The translations under genes were made by a program, and so were the position numbers. The notes under the pieces were generated by a model, which saw nothing but the letters and a program-made list of their open reading frames with translations, searched no databases and was not told the origin of the DNA. From the NCBI GenBank assembly GCA_023614405.1, contig CM042693.1, positions 333,419,527 through 333,483,526 on the forward strand: DNA of 64,000 nucleotides, written 5' to 3'. This document shows, piece by piece, positions 1-10,884 of this stretch. The DNA is from Avena insularis. Lineage: Eukaryota > Streptophyta > Magnoliopsida > Poales > Poaceae. How positions within the stretch are numbered: position 1 is the first letter of the stretch; each line of letters opens with the position of its first letter.

Positions 1-3000
1 CTAAGAGGATCTCCATGGCTGACGTCAGCATGACGTCACCATGAGGCAATAATACCTATTTCTTTTATTTAATGTTTTGTAAATTCATTTTTGGAATTAA
101 TATATACCTCTATGGGCAACCCCTGTCAGGATTTTAATAATTTTGGAAAATGTTTTCTGAAATGATTAAACTTATGACATGTGGGCCCAAGCTGGAAAAT
201 AAATTAAATAATCCAAAAATGTTTTATAATTTCCTAAAATGATTTAAAATGGATTAACATTGGGAAAACCATAATTAATTCATTTTAAATCAGAAAAATA
301 CAAATAATATATCAAAATGTTCAGAAAAATAAGATCTAAACACTAGAATCAAAATCATGCATTGTTAAGCAACTCTCATGGCAAGTATAATTAGAAGAAC
401 AAAATGAATCCCATAGGTGATTCCGAGGACCCCCTATTCTAGGGTTTGCACCTCTCGGACCTTGTTTAAAATGGTCGAGCATGTCTAGGGTTTCATTACA
501 ATACAAATTAACTTGTCATATCATCATCCTTGCTTGAGCATTGTATCGATGCCATGTGTTGATTGTTCCCCCTTTCTTTCTGGTGTTTGGTACTTCTCCG
601 GTAGAATACGATATCGGAATCAAGATCGAAGACCGAGGTCAACACCATCGAAGATCGAAGACCAATACTTGACCAACTGTAATCAAGTCAAGTATGAGGT
701 GTTCGGAACTCTACTTTCTGGATATCAACTGGCAAAGGCAAGCGAAGCCCCACACATACATATGAATCCTATGCTTTCAAAGAATTTACATTCTTGCCAT
801 GTGCATGCGATTCTAAAGTCTTTTATCGATAGATAGATTAATCCTATCTGATGCATGTTCCCTTTGTAGCTTATACTCCCTAATCCACCTCTCCTAGCAT
901 AACTAGGGTTTGGCTTGCGAAGTGTTGCTAGCGCTATTATCTTTGTTGTGCTTAGCCATGCTTAGCTGTCACTGCTGGTCCATCCGGTTGATGAATGAGA
1001 GCTACGAATAAACCTAGTATGACAGGATGACGTGGTAAGATAAGAGATGAAAGTTAAACACACTAAGGCTTGTATGGGAGGCCATAGTGGGTTGTGGTTT
1101 TTGCACTCCCATACTTGCAACCCTTAGTACCCGATGTTCTTGCGCTCGTTTCAGATATGACAGTGTAAATCCAAGATGTACTCGCGCTCGTTTCTTCAAA
1201 TCCAAATTCATTTGGTGAAAAGGTAGTACTAATGATTCTCTACAACTTTCATGTTGTAAGTTTTTCAATTTGATCTACGGATTTGTCTCTCTAACACAGA
1301 TCTCTTTCTTATCTATTATGAGCCAAAATCGACCCGATCTTCTTTTCTAGCCACTGGATCTCATCCCGACGGTCAAGATTAGAGCTTATCAACAAAGGGG
1401 TACGAGCCAAACAGATCTCGCCATGTGTCAAGCCAGGTCAGCCCCGCGTCCCAGTCAGCATAGAATATTCCTAGGAAATATTCCCTGTAGATTTGAAATT
1501 GAATTTAATTTGCAGAAAATTGTATAAACTTGCAAATATCATATAAAAAGATTCGTAGATCCAAAAATAGCAAATAATATATCAATGGATTCAGAAAAAC
1601 ATGTAAAATATTAATATGGCATTAGATCAAACATTTACAGTATGTGTTTACTGTAGCAATTTAATTAGTTTTAATGGTCTTTTAGGTTCATAAATTTATA
1701 GGAAATTATCCGTAACTCCGAAAAATATGAACAATATATCAAATTGAAGCTACTATAATGTAGATTAATAATATATGGTTGGATCTAGCTCTTGCGGATT
1801 ATTTACCCCGTAGAAACTTAACTAGTATTAATGGCTTTAGAAATCATTAAATTCATAGTAAATTATTTGCATATCAAAAAAAATATAAAATAATATACCG
1901 ATGGAAAGCTGGTTCCAAGTAGATCATCAATATGCAATTGGTTCAGACAAATACTGTATGCTTTTGCCGTGAAGATTTAAATAGATTAATTGCCCCTTTG
2001 GTGTAATAAATTCATAAGAAAATAAATACTATTCAGAAAATTGTAAATAATATGTCCCTAGATTCACAATTCCATGTAGATTCTAGATCTGGCATTAGAT
2101 TTTTTTTGGACGTGGTAAACTATTTAGATAATTTAAACTCTACTAAGCAGTAATTAAATCATAGAGAAAGATCTACAACTCCGATTAGGGCGAATCCAAA
2201 TGCTAAGGTTTCGTATTGACAATATCTATGCAGAGAAATTGCATGCTAAATTATTTGGTACTGTTAAGATAGAAATTCGTAAAGAAATCTTTAAACCCAT
2301 TGAAATAGTGTTTTAATCATAAGAAAATATCTATAACTCCTTTTTAGGTGATTCAAATTGCTACTGTCTCTAAATTGCATTACCTATCCAGTAGCATTTA
2401 GTTCACAATTTACTACGACATAAACATCAGTAGTTCAATTAAAGTGGTATAAACCATATTAAATCGATACAACTTTAGTAATAAAAGCTTTAGTGCATTA
2501 AATGACTTTCCACATACATCATGTGATGTAATAATATTCAGAACACTAAATACAACAAGAGTGACCCATTAAAACATCATGATGCATTTGTTCAGCATTG
2601 TTTTATTGTATTGTTGCATTGTTGCAGGATTGCAATGTTTTGGATGGTGTGCTTGTTGTGCTTTGTTTCAAACGTTAGATTGCGAGGAGTGCAACTACTA
2701 TGATTGCAAGTATTATGGTTATGACGAGTGCAACCATTATATCTATGAGGATTGTGAGGATTATCTAATTGACTACATCTACAACAAAGGCAAGTGGTGC
2801 TATCTTGGTCATAAATGTCCTACTATTTTCCTATGCATTGTAGATGTTTTTGTAGAATTGCATATGTAGGAATTGTTGCGTATATGCTATGATATGTCCT
2901 ATATTATTCCCTAGTATTCCTTGTTTATGAGCCATCGTATTGGTAGATTACTTAGCTATGCTATTTAGACGAGGAAGGGAATCACACCATGAAAATTTAT

Positions 3001-4010
3001 ATGTTTTGAAAGGATTTTATTTTGTAAAATGACAAACCAACATGATTTTAATGAACCACCTGGGTGGAATGGCATTGATTGGGTCATCGAGTGTGGATTA
3101 TGGTGGGGAATGCCGCCCAGGACACTGAGAAAGGATTGGTTTCTTTGTTTGGTAGCTTTCGTGTGCAACCATGTGCCAATAATGAAATGGGCGGCTGGCT
3201 GAACTTAGTAGGCTGTGGCGACCCGAACCCTACATAGCCAGAGATGTAGAATAGTGTAGGTTGGTATGGTGCGTGGATGGGTTTGGGAAGCTCTTCACTA
3301 ATTGTCTCGTCTTGGACTTCTCCCTATCATCACACAATATGAGTGTGGTGGTCCGAGCTGGGTTGGCCAAGTCACATGGGTAAAGTGTACTAACCCCTGC
3401 AGGGTGTCTAAACTAAGTACTTAGCCATGTCCCCAGTTATGGACAATTTGAACGACCTGATATTGATGCTATGACATATTCTCGCTTATCCTTATTTCTT
3501 AATTACTTAAAACTTGTTGGGTGAACTTAATTGGGTAGGAGCACCTGGGAGTGAACCAGAGTGTCCTATTTATCGTATTGGAAAACTACTTTGTTACAAA
3601 TGCTAGGATAAAACTGTTGCTTTATGCAAATGAGCCTGAACTCCACTTAGCCAAATAAGCATGTAGTTGATAGATCTGTTGTTAACCACTTTAGCCTACT
3701 TGCCATACATTCCATGTATTGACCCTTCGGGTCTGCTATGTTTCATGTTGCAGGTTATATCATATCTGAGTGATCGTTCATAGGTCGTGAGACTCCACTC
3801 AACAATTGTTCGCCTGTGGCACATTTGAAGGATGGAGATCTACCTTGTAATTGCTTTCCGCTGTAATATAATGTAAATTCTGGATCATATTCGTTGTATT
3901 TATGATGCACATTTATATTTGGTATCATTTTGTACTGTGTGTGCCAGTGAACCGATCCAGGGATTGACACTATACACATGAACTCAGCCTTATCAGGCGA
4001 GGGTGTTACA
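1..4010 (+). repeat. 5' LTR (partial) of the long-LTR gypsy element
   Basis: Bases 1-1143 match 8204-9348 closely and contain the same AT-rich block, the GACCGAGG-containing block and the block near 900-1140. About 1131 bases of the LTR start lie outside the window (compare 7073-8203). From 1144 the sequence departs from the 3' LTR copy and continues as a different gypsy LTR tail. That tail ends GGGTGTTACA at 4010 and resembles the solo LTR at 50183-53356: both have CACCTGGGTGGAATGG, an AAGTACTTAGCC block and a GTTGCAGGTTA block. No tRNA-Met type PBS follows 4010. Short ORFs in this region (for example 513-836 and 2579-2869) are treated as chance or LTR-derived. Confidence 0.7.
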
Positions 4011-7000
4011 CCTATGGTTAATGTTTACACATTACCTCAGAATGGATACTACCTTCTAGTATAGCCTTCAAGCCTGTGGATATTGTCGTTACCCGATAAA
4101 GGACTTCCCCTACCACATGCTAGGGCAGATGTTCTTTAATGGAACCAAATAGATCACGCCAAGAGTGCTCTTTGCGAGACTCACATCTATACTCGTGACT
4201 CTACCACACCTTCCTTTTCTATGCATCGGTTTTCGGAAGATTATTGACTTATGCATCCACATCTCGGGATTCTAACATGAGCATGTTCTTTACCCTTGTT
4301 GTTCTCCGACCTTTTTCTACCAATTGGTAGCCAAGTAGTAAATGTGCATTGGTGTATTCTAATATAAGATACTCTTGTGATCCGTCATGACAAACCATTT
4401 CGGGATGTCAGGAGAAACAAACTCCAGTACCTCGTCATTTCTAGGACTAGGTCAAAGTGTTGTAATCTGTAGATCAATAAGCATTGATTAGCTTATGTTT
4501 TGTTCTACCTTAAAGTATCACACACTTTCTATACTAAGAGGTCATGCTGAGTTTCATGACCCTCTTAATGAAGTGATACTCTTACACATTTTACCCACCC
4601 TTCCTCTGAGTTGTTCGTGTTCAGGAATGTTGCGTGGGCGTAATGATGTGGCCATTCGAGATTCCTAGCAATTTATATTGCTTTGAACTCAAAGGACATT
4701 TGTATAATTCTTAACGTGATTGGTTAACCCTATCACTAAGAAAAGGATGATTGTGCTACCAAGTCTTTTATTCTAGTGTGCTCTTTTCGGTCAAAGATTT
4801 AGGCTTGTGCCTAACCTCTAAGACTATGCCTTCTTGCCTTACCAAGCAATTTTTCCTCTTGAGCTTTGTGACATATCGGTGGTTCATGATATTCTGGATG
4901 TCTTCTAGAAGTATCGCCATGTCACCACATGACCGTGTTGTTAGGTTCTTGAGTAAGCTGTTTCTTTAAACTGCTCCTTTCTCCAAGGATCCATATTGGA
5001 TACCCCTGAACTAGTTGGTTGAGCTTAAGCAATAACTTGGAGAGTTTTAAGACAAAAGTTCTATCCAACTCTATTCCTCCTTAAAGGGATGTATAGTTTT
5101 GTTCATGTCGAAGTAAGATAGTATGTCCTTTGTGGATATGTTATCTTCCCTCCTTTGATTTGATTTGGGCAGTCGTCAAATCAAACTCAGTTCCAAGGAC
5201 AATCTTGATGGTGTATCTACTTGTGATGCTCCACCTAGGTACATATTCATGTCTTTGGTCTAACCAGTATTTCTGCTTTGTTATACAACATATGAGTCCA
5301 TCTTCTCGGACTGTTTTGATAAGTTTTCTATTGAGCCCATCGATGACATCCTTATCCTTCTAGGTTATAACAGATTCATATGGAATAGTTGGCGTTAATG
5401 TTGGAAACCTTTGAGAACCATCTTCGTGTTACCTTGAAGTATGTGTTCTGGATGTTAGAAGTGACCTTCTCCGATTCACGTGCAAATAATGAAAGATGTC
5501 GCCGTGTAATTGAGTAGAGTTGTCTTTGTTTCCTCGGGAATCATTTCAAGTTAGTCAAGCATGTGCGGAGAATCCTTGACATGGTAGGTTGATACCTTCA
5601 TATTTCAAGAAGCTCACTGATGCACATTAAGCCACTGATTGATTCATTCACGGAAGATAAGAAGTCCAACAAAACTTCTATATCCTCCTAAATGCTTTCC
5701 AACAAGGATTCAGTTGTGTTACGTTGCAAACAATTCATGTAGCTGCAATTATGTTTTGATAACTTGCTATCACATGGGTTCCGCAATCTAGCTCATTTTT
5801 TGGAGCTTGACATTGAAGTCCATATCTTGAGAATCTTGTGACTTTACCTCTGTGTAAATGATGCAAAATTTCTATTCGGATATGCTAGTCTAAAGTATCT
5901 CTCCACCTAATCAAAGTTGAATCTCAAGCAGCAATAATAATTGATGTTCCTCAAGGTTATGACGTAGGTCTATTGTAACTCTGGCAAGATTGGTGTAGTG
6001 GTTGACACAATTAGCCAGAAGATCTATTGACATACTCTCTTGAATCAGCAATCACAACCACTCTTCATAAGGCATCTTCTATGATTTATCGTAGGAGTTG
6101 ATCTTATGGCTCCCTTTGGATCCGAAGTCTCACCTTTACTTGATGACTGGTTAAAGGCTTGCCAGTAGCCTGATATCCGTATTTCAAACCTCAAGGAGAA
6201 CATTTAAATTAGAGTTCCTAAATGTTTTTCGGTCAATCCTCCAGACCCTTTTACGATGGCAAGCGTCTTGTTATGCCAAGTACTTGGAGTCTGAGAATGA
6301 AGTTTATTTCTTCTCGTGTCATCAGGAATCTTCTAAACTATTCGTCTTGGAGGTGTAAAGTGATATCAATATCTTTGGTAAAGATGTGGATATACCTAGA
6401 TGAATAAAGAGTTTCCTTTCCACTTTCTTAAACATGTTCGAAGAGCGACCATGATTTTGGTAATCAATAGTTTCTCTTGTTACATGTTCCTTGTGACTCT
6501 TACGAGTCCTCTCCACCAAAACACCTTTCTGTCTTGGCCTTCTGTTGAACAAAAGAGTGACCCTTCTGCGTCAAAAGTAGTTCAACAACTTGGTTTTGTT
6601 GTTATCTATCTTTGCCAGCTGTAAAGCTCTACTTAAGTTGTTTAGTAGAGGTTTCTCTCTTGAAGTCTGTGGTCGTCTTCTTTCTATTGGAAGCTTTCTT
6701 CCCTTAGAAGTCAAAATCTTCTGTAATTTCCCTGGTCTTAATCCTTATGAAGATCACCTAAGCATCAACTTGAAACCATCTCTTTTTGTTTCCTCTGTTA
6801 TCTTGATGTGTTTCATGTTTGTTGGCTTTATAGATGTTCGCGAAACATCTATCCATGAGTTGACCATGAGATACTCATTTTGTGGTTCCATGCCATTCCC
6901 TTTCTTCCTTAGTGTGAGCAGCCACCTCGAAGTTTATGAAGCACTTCGTCCACTCATCATGGTGGCATGGGTCAACCTCTTCGAGAAGATCGTTGAAGTT

Positions 7001-7072
7001 TAGTGTAACCATGTTCCTTCTGTCTTCCTACCTAGGAATCTCGGGACGAGATTCTTTTAAGGGGGATAGAAT
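4011..7072 (+). other. Non-coding internal region of the long-LTR gypsy element
   Basis: No ORF over about 140 codons and no recognisable gag, RT or integrase motif is present. The longest frame (6590-7003) has no domain I recognise. The last 40 bases, encoding GISGRDSFKG, look like the remnant of a gypsy pol 3' end. I see no PBS after 4010. I therefore read this stretch as the non-coding core of a non-autonomous element, or a much-decayed one. Confidence 0.5.
7055..7072 (+). other. Polypurine tract of the long-LTR gypsy element
   Basis: The purine run AAGGGGGATAGAA lies directly before the TGTAAAAACC LTR start at 7073. A PPT primes plus-strand DNA synthesis and marks the 5' edge of a 3' LTR. 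The motif and its position agree with other plant gypsy elements. Confidence 0.7.
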
Positions 7073-10000
7073 TGTAAAAACCCTAGTTTTATTAAATAGT
7101 AATCAAGGTTTGTTTGTGCATTCATGAGCATCATCATTTAAAATGCATGCAAGGGAAAATAATCACAAAACCCTAAACCCTAGCTTTCCCTCTCTATTTG
7201 AAACACATTCAAAATGGTTTTAAATTTTAAAATCACAAAATTAATGGAGCCCAAATTGATTAAAGGGGTCCCTCAGTATTTTGTATATTTTATAAAGGCC
7301 TCTAGTATTTTTTAAATATACCAAAACAGAATTCAAAATAAATTGCAAAAGAGAAAAAAAATTACAGAAAAAGAAAGAGTTTCTGTAAAAAATAGAGCAG
7401 CAGCAGCCAGCCTAGCCAGCCCATCTCTCCCTCTCCCTCTAACTGCCGCACAGCACCACCGTAGAAGCATGTCGCCCTTGCTTTGCAGCGGCCCAAGCCA
7501 GCCCATATGCAGCCCAGCCGGCCCGTACCCCTTCAGGCGTGTCTCACCTTTCTTCCTCCTCGAAGTTTAAAGCCTCCCGGCCGCACTCAGTGTCTCGCCT
7601 CCCACGCACACGTTCGCCGCCGTAGCTGCATGCCAAGATTCCCGCGGCCATTCTGGAGTTGGATAAGGCTCGCACCGATGCCCTCATCCTCATCCTGGTC
7701 TTCTCCCTCCCTCTCTCTGGATCTCTCTTCCTCCTCTCTCAGGGAGCCCGAAGCCCTAGCTCACCGGACTTTGCCATTCCCCACCGTCTCTAGCCTCCCT
7801 AGGCCTAGCCGAAGCCACTGCTGGAAGCGCCATGTCGTCGTCATCATATCTGCTAATCCAATCAAGAAGGCGAGCTCGGAGTCGAGCTAATCGAGACCTC
7901 ATGTCCAAAGTATGGTCGCCGCTTTCATCGCCGATTCCGGCCGTTCTAGATCTCCCCCGGCCTCGCCACCACCTCTGCCGTGCTCACGGTCAGCCTCTAC
8001 ACCTCCATGTGCCCTCCATCTCCTTCCTCTCGCTCTTTGGCATCTTTCCCACGAGGACCCGCCGCCGCCGTTTGTCGTCGCTGGCCAAGCTCCGATGACC
8101 ATTTGAGGACGGCGCCACCACCATCTTGTTCGCCTCGACGAGCTCGTTCCAACGCGACCCCTCTCGTAGCCCCGCGCCCCCTTTCTCCCGCCCTGCAATC
8201 GATCTGAGAAGATCTCCATGGCTGGCGTCAGCATGACGTCACCATGAGGCAATAATACCTATTTCTTTTATTTAATGTTTTGTAAATTCATTTCTGGAAT
8301 TAATATATACCCCTGTGGGCCACCCCTGTCAGGATTTTAATAATTTTGGAAAATGTTTTCTGAAATGATTAAACTTATGACATGTGGGCCCAAGCTGGAA
8401 AATAAATTAAATAATCCAAAAATGTTTTATAATTTCCTAAAATGATTTAAAATGGATTAACATTGGGAAAATCATAATTAATTCATTTTAAATCAGAAAA
8501 ATACAAATAATATATCAAAATGTTCAGAAAAATAAGATCTAAACACTAGAATCAAAATCATGCATTGTTAAGCAACTCTCATGGCAAGTATAATTAGAAG
8601 AACAAAATGAACCCCGTAGGTGATTCTGAGGACCCTCCTATTCTAGGGTTTGCACCTCTCGGACCCTGTTTAAAATGGTCGAGCATGTTTAGGGTTTCAT
8701 TACAATACAAATTAACTTGTCATATCATCATCCTTGCTTGAGCATTGCATCGATGCCATGTGTTGATTATTTCACCCTTTCTTTCTGGTGTTTGGTTCTT
8801 CTCCGGTAGAATAGGATATCGGAATCAAGATCGAAGACCGAGGTCAACACCATCCAAGATCGAAGACCAATACTTGACCAACTGTAATCAAGTTAAGTAT
8901 CAGGTGTCCGGAACTCTACTTTCTGGATATAAACTGGCAAAGGCAAGCGAAGCCCCACACATACATATGAATCATATGCTTTCAAAGAATTTACATTCTT
9001 GCCATGTGCATGCGATTCTAAAGTCTTCTATCGAGATATAGAGTAATCCTATCTGATGCATGTTCCCTTTGTAGTTTATACTCCCTAATCCACCGCTCCT
9101 AGCATAAGTAGGGTTTGGCTTGCGAAGCGTTGCTAGCGCTATTATCTTTGTTGTGCTTAGCCATGCTTAGCTGTCACTGCTGCTCCATCCAGTTGATGAA
9201 TCAGAGCTGCAAATGAACCTAGTATGACAGGATGACGTGGTAAGATCAGAGATCAAAGTTAAACACGCTAAGGCTTGTATGGGAGGCCACAGTAGGTTGT
9301 GGTTTTTGCAGTCCCATACTTGCCACCCTTAGGACCCGATGTTCTTGCATCTTAAATCAAGACGAGCGTACAGCCACACGGGGGCCTGGAAACCCCCTCG
9401 ACCAACTAACTTGCCTAGTAGATTCCATGAGTCACATAGTTCAGGCGTTCCATTCGACATATGCATTCTGGCTCTTCTCGAAGGAGGTGAAGGAGGTGCA
9501 TTCTTACAGGTAGGTAAGCGTGGCAGGGAACAAGAGATGCTCGGCATCCGTAATCTTGAACCTGTTCACATCATTAGGGACCGACTTTGGGACTCGACCC
9601 GTTACGACGGCATATCCCTAGTGCGTGACTCATGGTCTCGGCGAAAGCAAGGTAAAGGTCGTGTCTAACCACCCTCTGTCGGCCTTCCAAGGAAGAGGGC
9701 TAATGTACTGGCATTAAGAGAAGGTTAGTACGTGTGGCTAAAGTTGTACACCCATGCAGGGTTATTAATCTTTTTGAAAAGCCGCGTCTGCGGTTATGGA
9801 TGACTTGGGAATGGACGTGTAGATCATAGAGAACTTGAACCTAATCGTAAAACTTGGCAAGTTAAGTAATGTATGCTCAAGGATGCTTCCTCGGGGATCG
9901 AGGGGGTGATCCTAGATAGGTTCAGCTGATGATGATTTGGTGGAATCAAAAGATGATGATCAATACTTTGGAGATGTCGTTCTCTTATCCCCTTTTAAAA

Positions 10001-10096
10001 TATTCTGATTAGTCGAGAGTCTTCTCCCTCTTGTTTTACAAACAAAGATGGCTTTATGCAAAATAACTCCACCAGCCATAAGTCTTGCGGAGTACA
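7073..10096 (+). repeat. 3' LTR, left part, of the long-LTR gypsy element
   Basis: Begins TGTAAAAACCCTAG after the PPT. A GC-rich block at 7390-8200 gives several overlapping short ORFs on both strands (shadow frames, no known domain). From 8204 it repeats window bases 1-1143. From 9349 it carries a tail different from the 5' copy. The LTR is cut at 10096 by E1 and resumes at 24865. Confidence 0.75.
10092..10096. repeat. Target-site duplication GTACA, left copy (E1)
   Basis: GTACA directly precedes the LTR start TGTTGGGG and is repeated at 24865-24869 directly after the LTR end CCACGACA. A 5-bp TSD is the integrase signature of LTR elements and fixes both E1 borders. Confidence 0.95.
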
Positions 10097-10884
10097 TGTT
10101 GGGGAGATAACCCCGGATAGGGTAAAGATGGGGATAGACGAAAGGATGTTCCCCGTCTAGTTTCCGAGTTACTGTCTGAGCCGGCCGAATCATGTAGAGG
10201 TCAGCCGAGATAGGAAAGGGCAGGACCCTCATAGTAATGACAAGACTTTACCCGGCCGAGATACTTTGTAACTCGGCTGGGTTAAACCGAGTAATCTTAA
10301 TACAGATGAAAGACAGGCCGAACTACGGGAGGCAGGGCCGAATCATACGAAGCTTGCAGGAGAAGGAGAAGCTAAAGTCAAACCCTAGCTGCAGGCTAGG
10401 GAGAATCTGAGCGAAGCCAAGCACTACGGACAAAGACGCAGAGCGACAGAGAGGCAGAAGAGGTCACGGAGGAGATAGTCCTGAAGCCCGAGGCGTGCAG
10501 GAGGGGCCCTCTGGAACCTTGCCCTCGTTAGGGGAACGACAGGGAAAGGGAGGCGCCGAACTACTATATTAGGACAAGCATATTCCTCGAATATGCTTGC
10601 CACGTCAGCCCTAAAGGAACCCAAGGCTCTCCTTTATAAGGGGAGGCTTGGACCCTGAAGGGGGGATCGACTCTTTCTTAGGACCGTTAGGCTGGTAAAG
10701 TTCTCCTTTTCTCCTTGTATACAGCTCATGGAGCACTTGTAACCCAAGGAAGGAGAAATAAAGATCTTTGCCTGAGTCTTCTGTGTGTAGAATCAACTAC
10801 ATCTTCCCTCCCCGGATCCCTCTAGCATCCATTGGCCCCATACTTTAGCCTACCCATGGCATCTGCCGTGCCACCACCACGACA
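10097..10884 (+). repeat. E1 5' LTR (788 bp)
   Basis: Begins TGTTGGGG, ends CCACGACA, and is nearly identical to 24077-24864. It contains an 11-bp palindrome (10575-10599), a TATA box (TTTATAAG, 10633-10640), an AATAAA polyadenylation signal (10757-10762) and the first in-frame ATG of gag (10856). Confidence 0.95.
10575..10640 (+). promoter_or_regulatory. E1 LTR core promoter: palindrome, CACGTCA motif and TATA box
   Basis: Perfect inverted repeat CAAGCATATTC / GAATATGCTTG (10575-10585 and 10589-10599, loop CTC). It is followed at once by CACGTCA (10601-10607), a bZIP/as-1-like core, and 25 bp later by TTTATAAG (10633-10640). Transcription would be expected to start near 10665. The palindrome and TATA box are unchanged in the 3' LTR copy. 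Which protein binds the palindrome is unknown; it could also fold as a hairpin. Confidence 0.6.

Noticed and set aside
2579..2869. 96-aa Cys/Tyr-rich ORF with a hydrophobic start, looking like a small secreted protein
   Set aside because: It lies in a gypsy LTR tail; the related solo LTR has the same DNA block near 52080-52170 without an open frame. Low-complexity GAT/TGC-type repeats explain the composition.
7343..8252. Several overlapping ORFs of 60-135 aa on both strands
   Set aside because: GC-rich, CT-biased LTR leader sequence; no domain, and overlapping frames on both strands show compositional shadows.
10424..10796. Minus-strand ORFs in the E1 LTR, repeated at 24404-24776
   Set aside because: Exact copies because the LTR is duplicated; no domain and they overlap promoter and polyadenylation signals.
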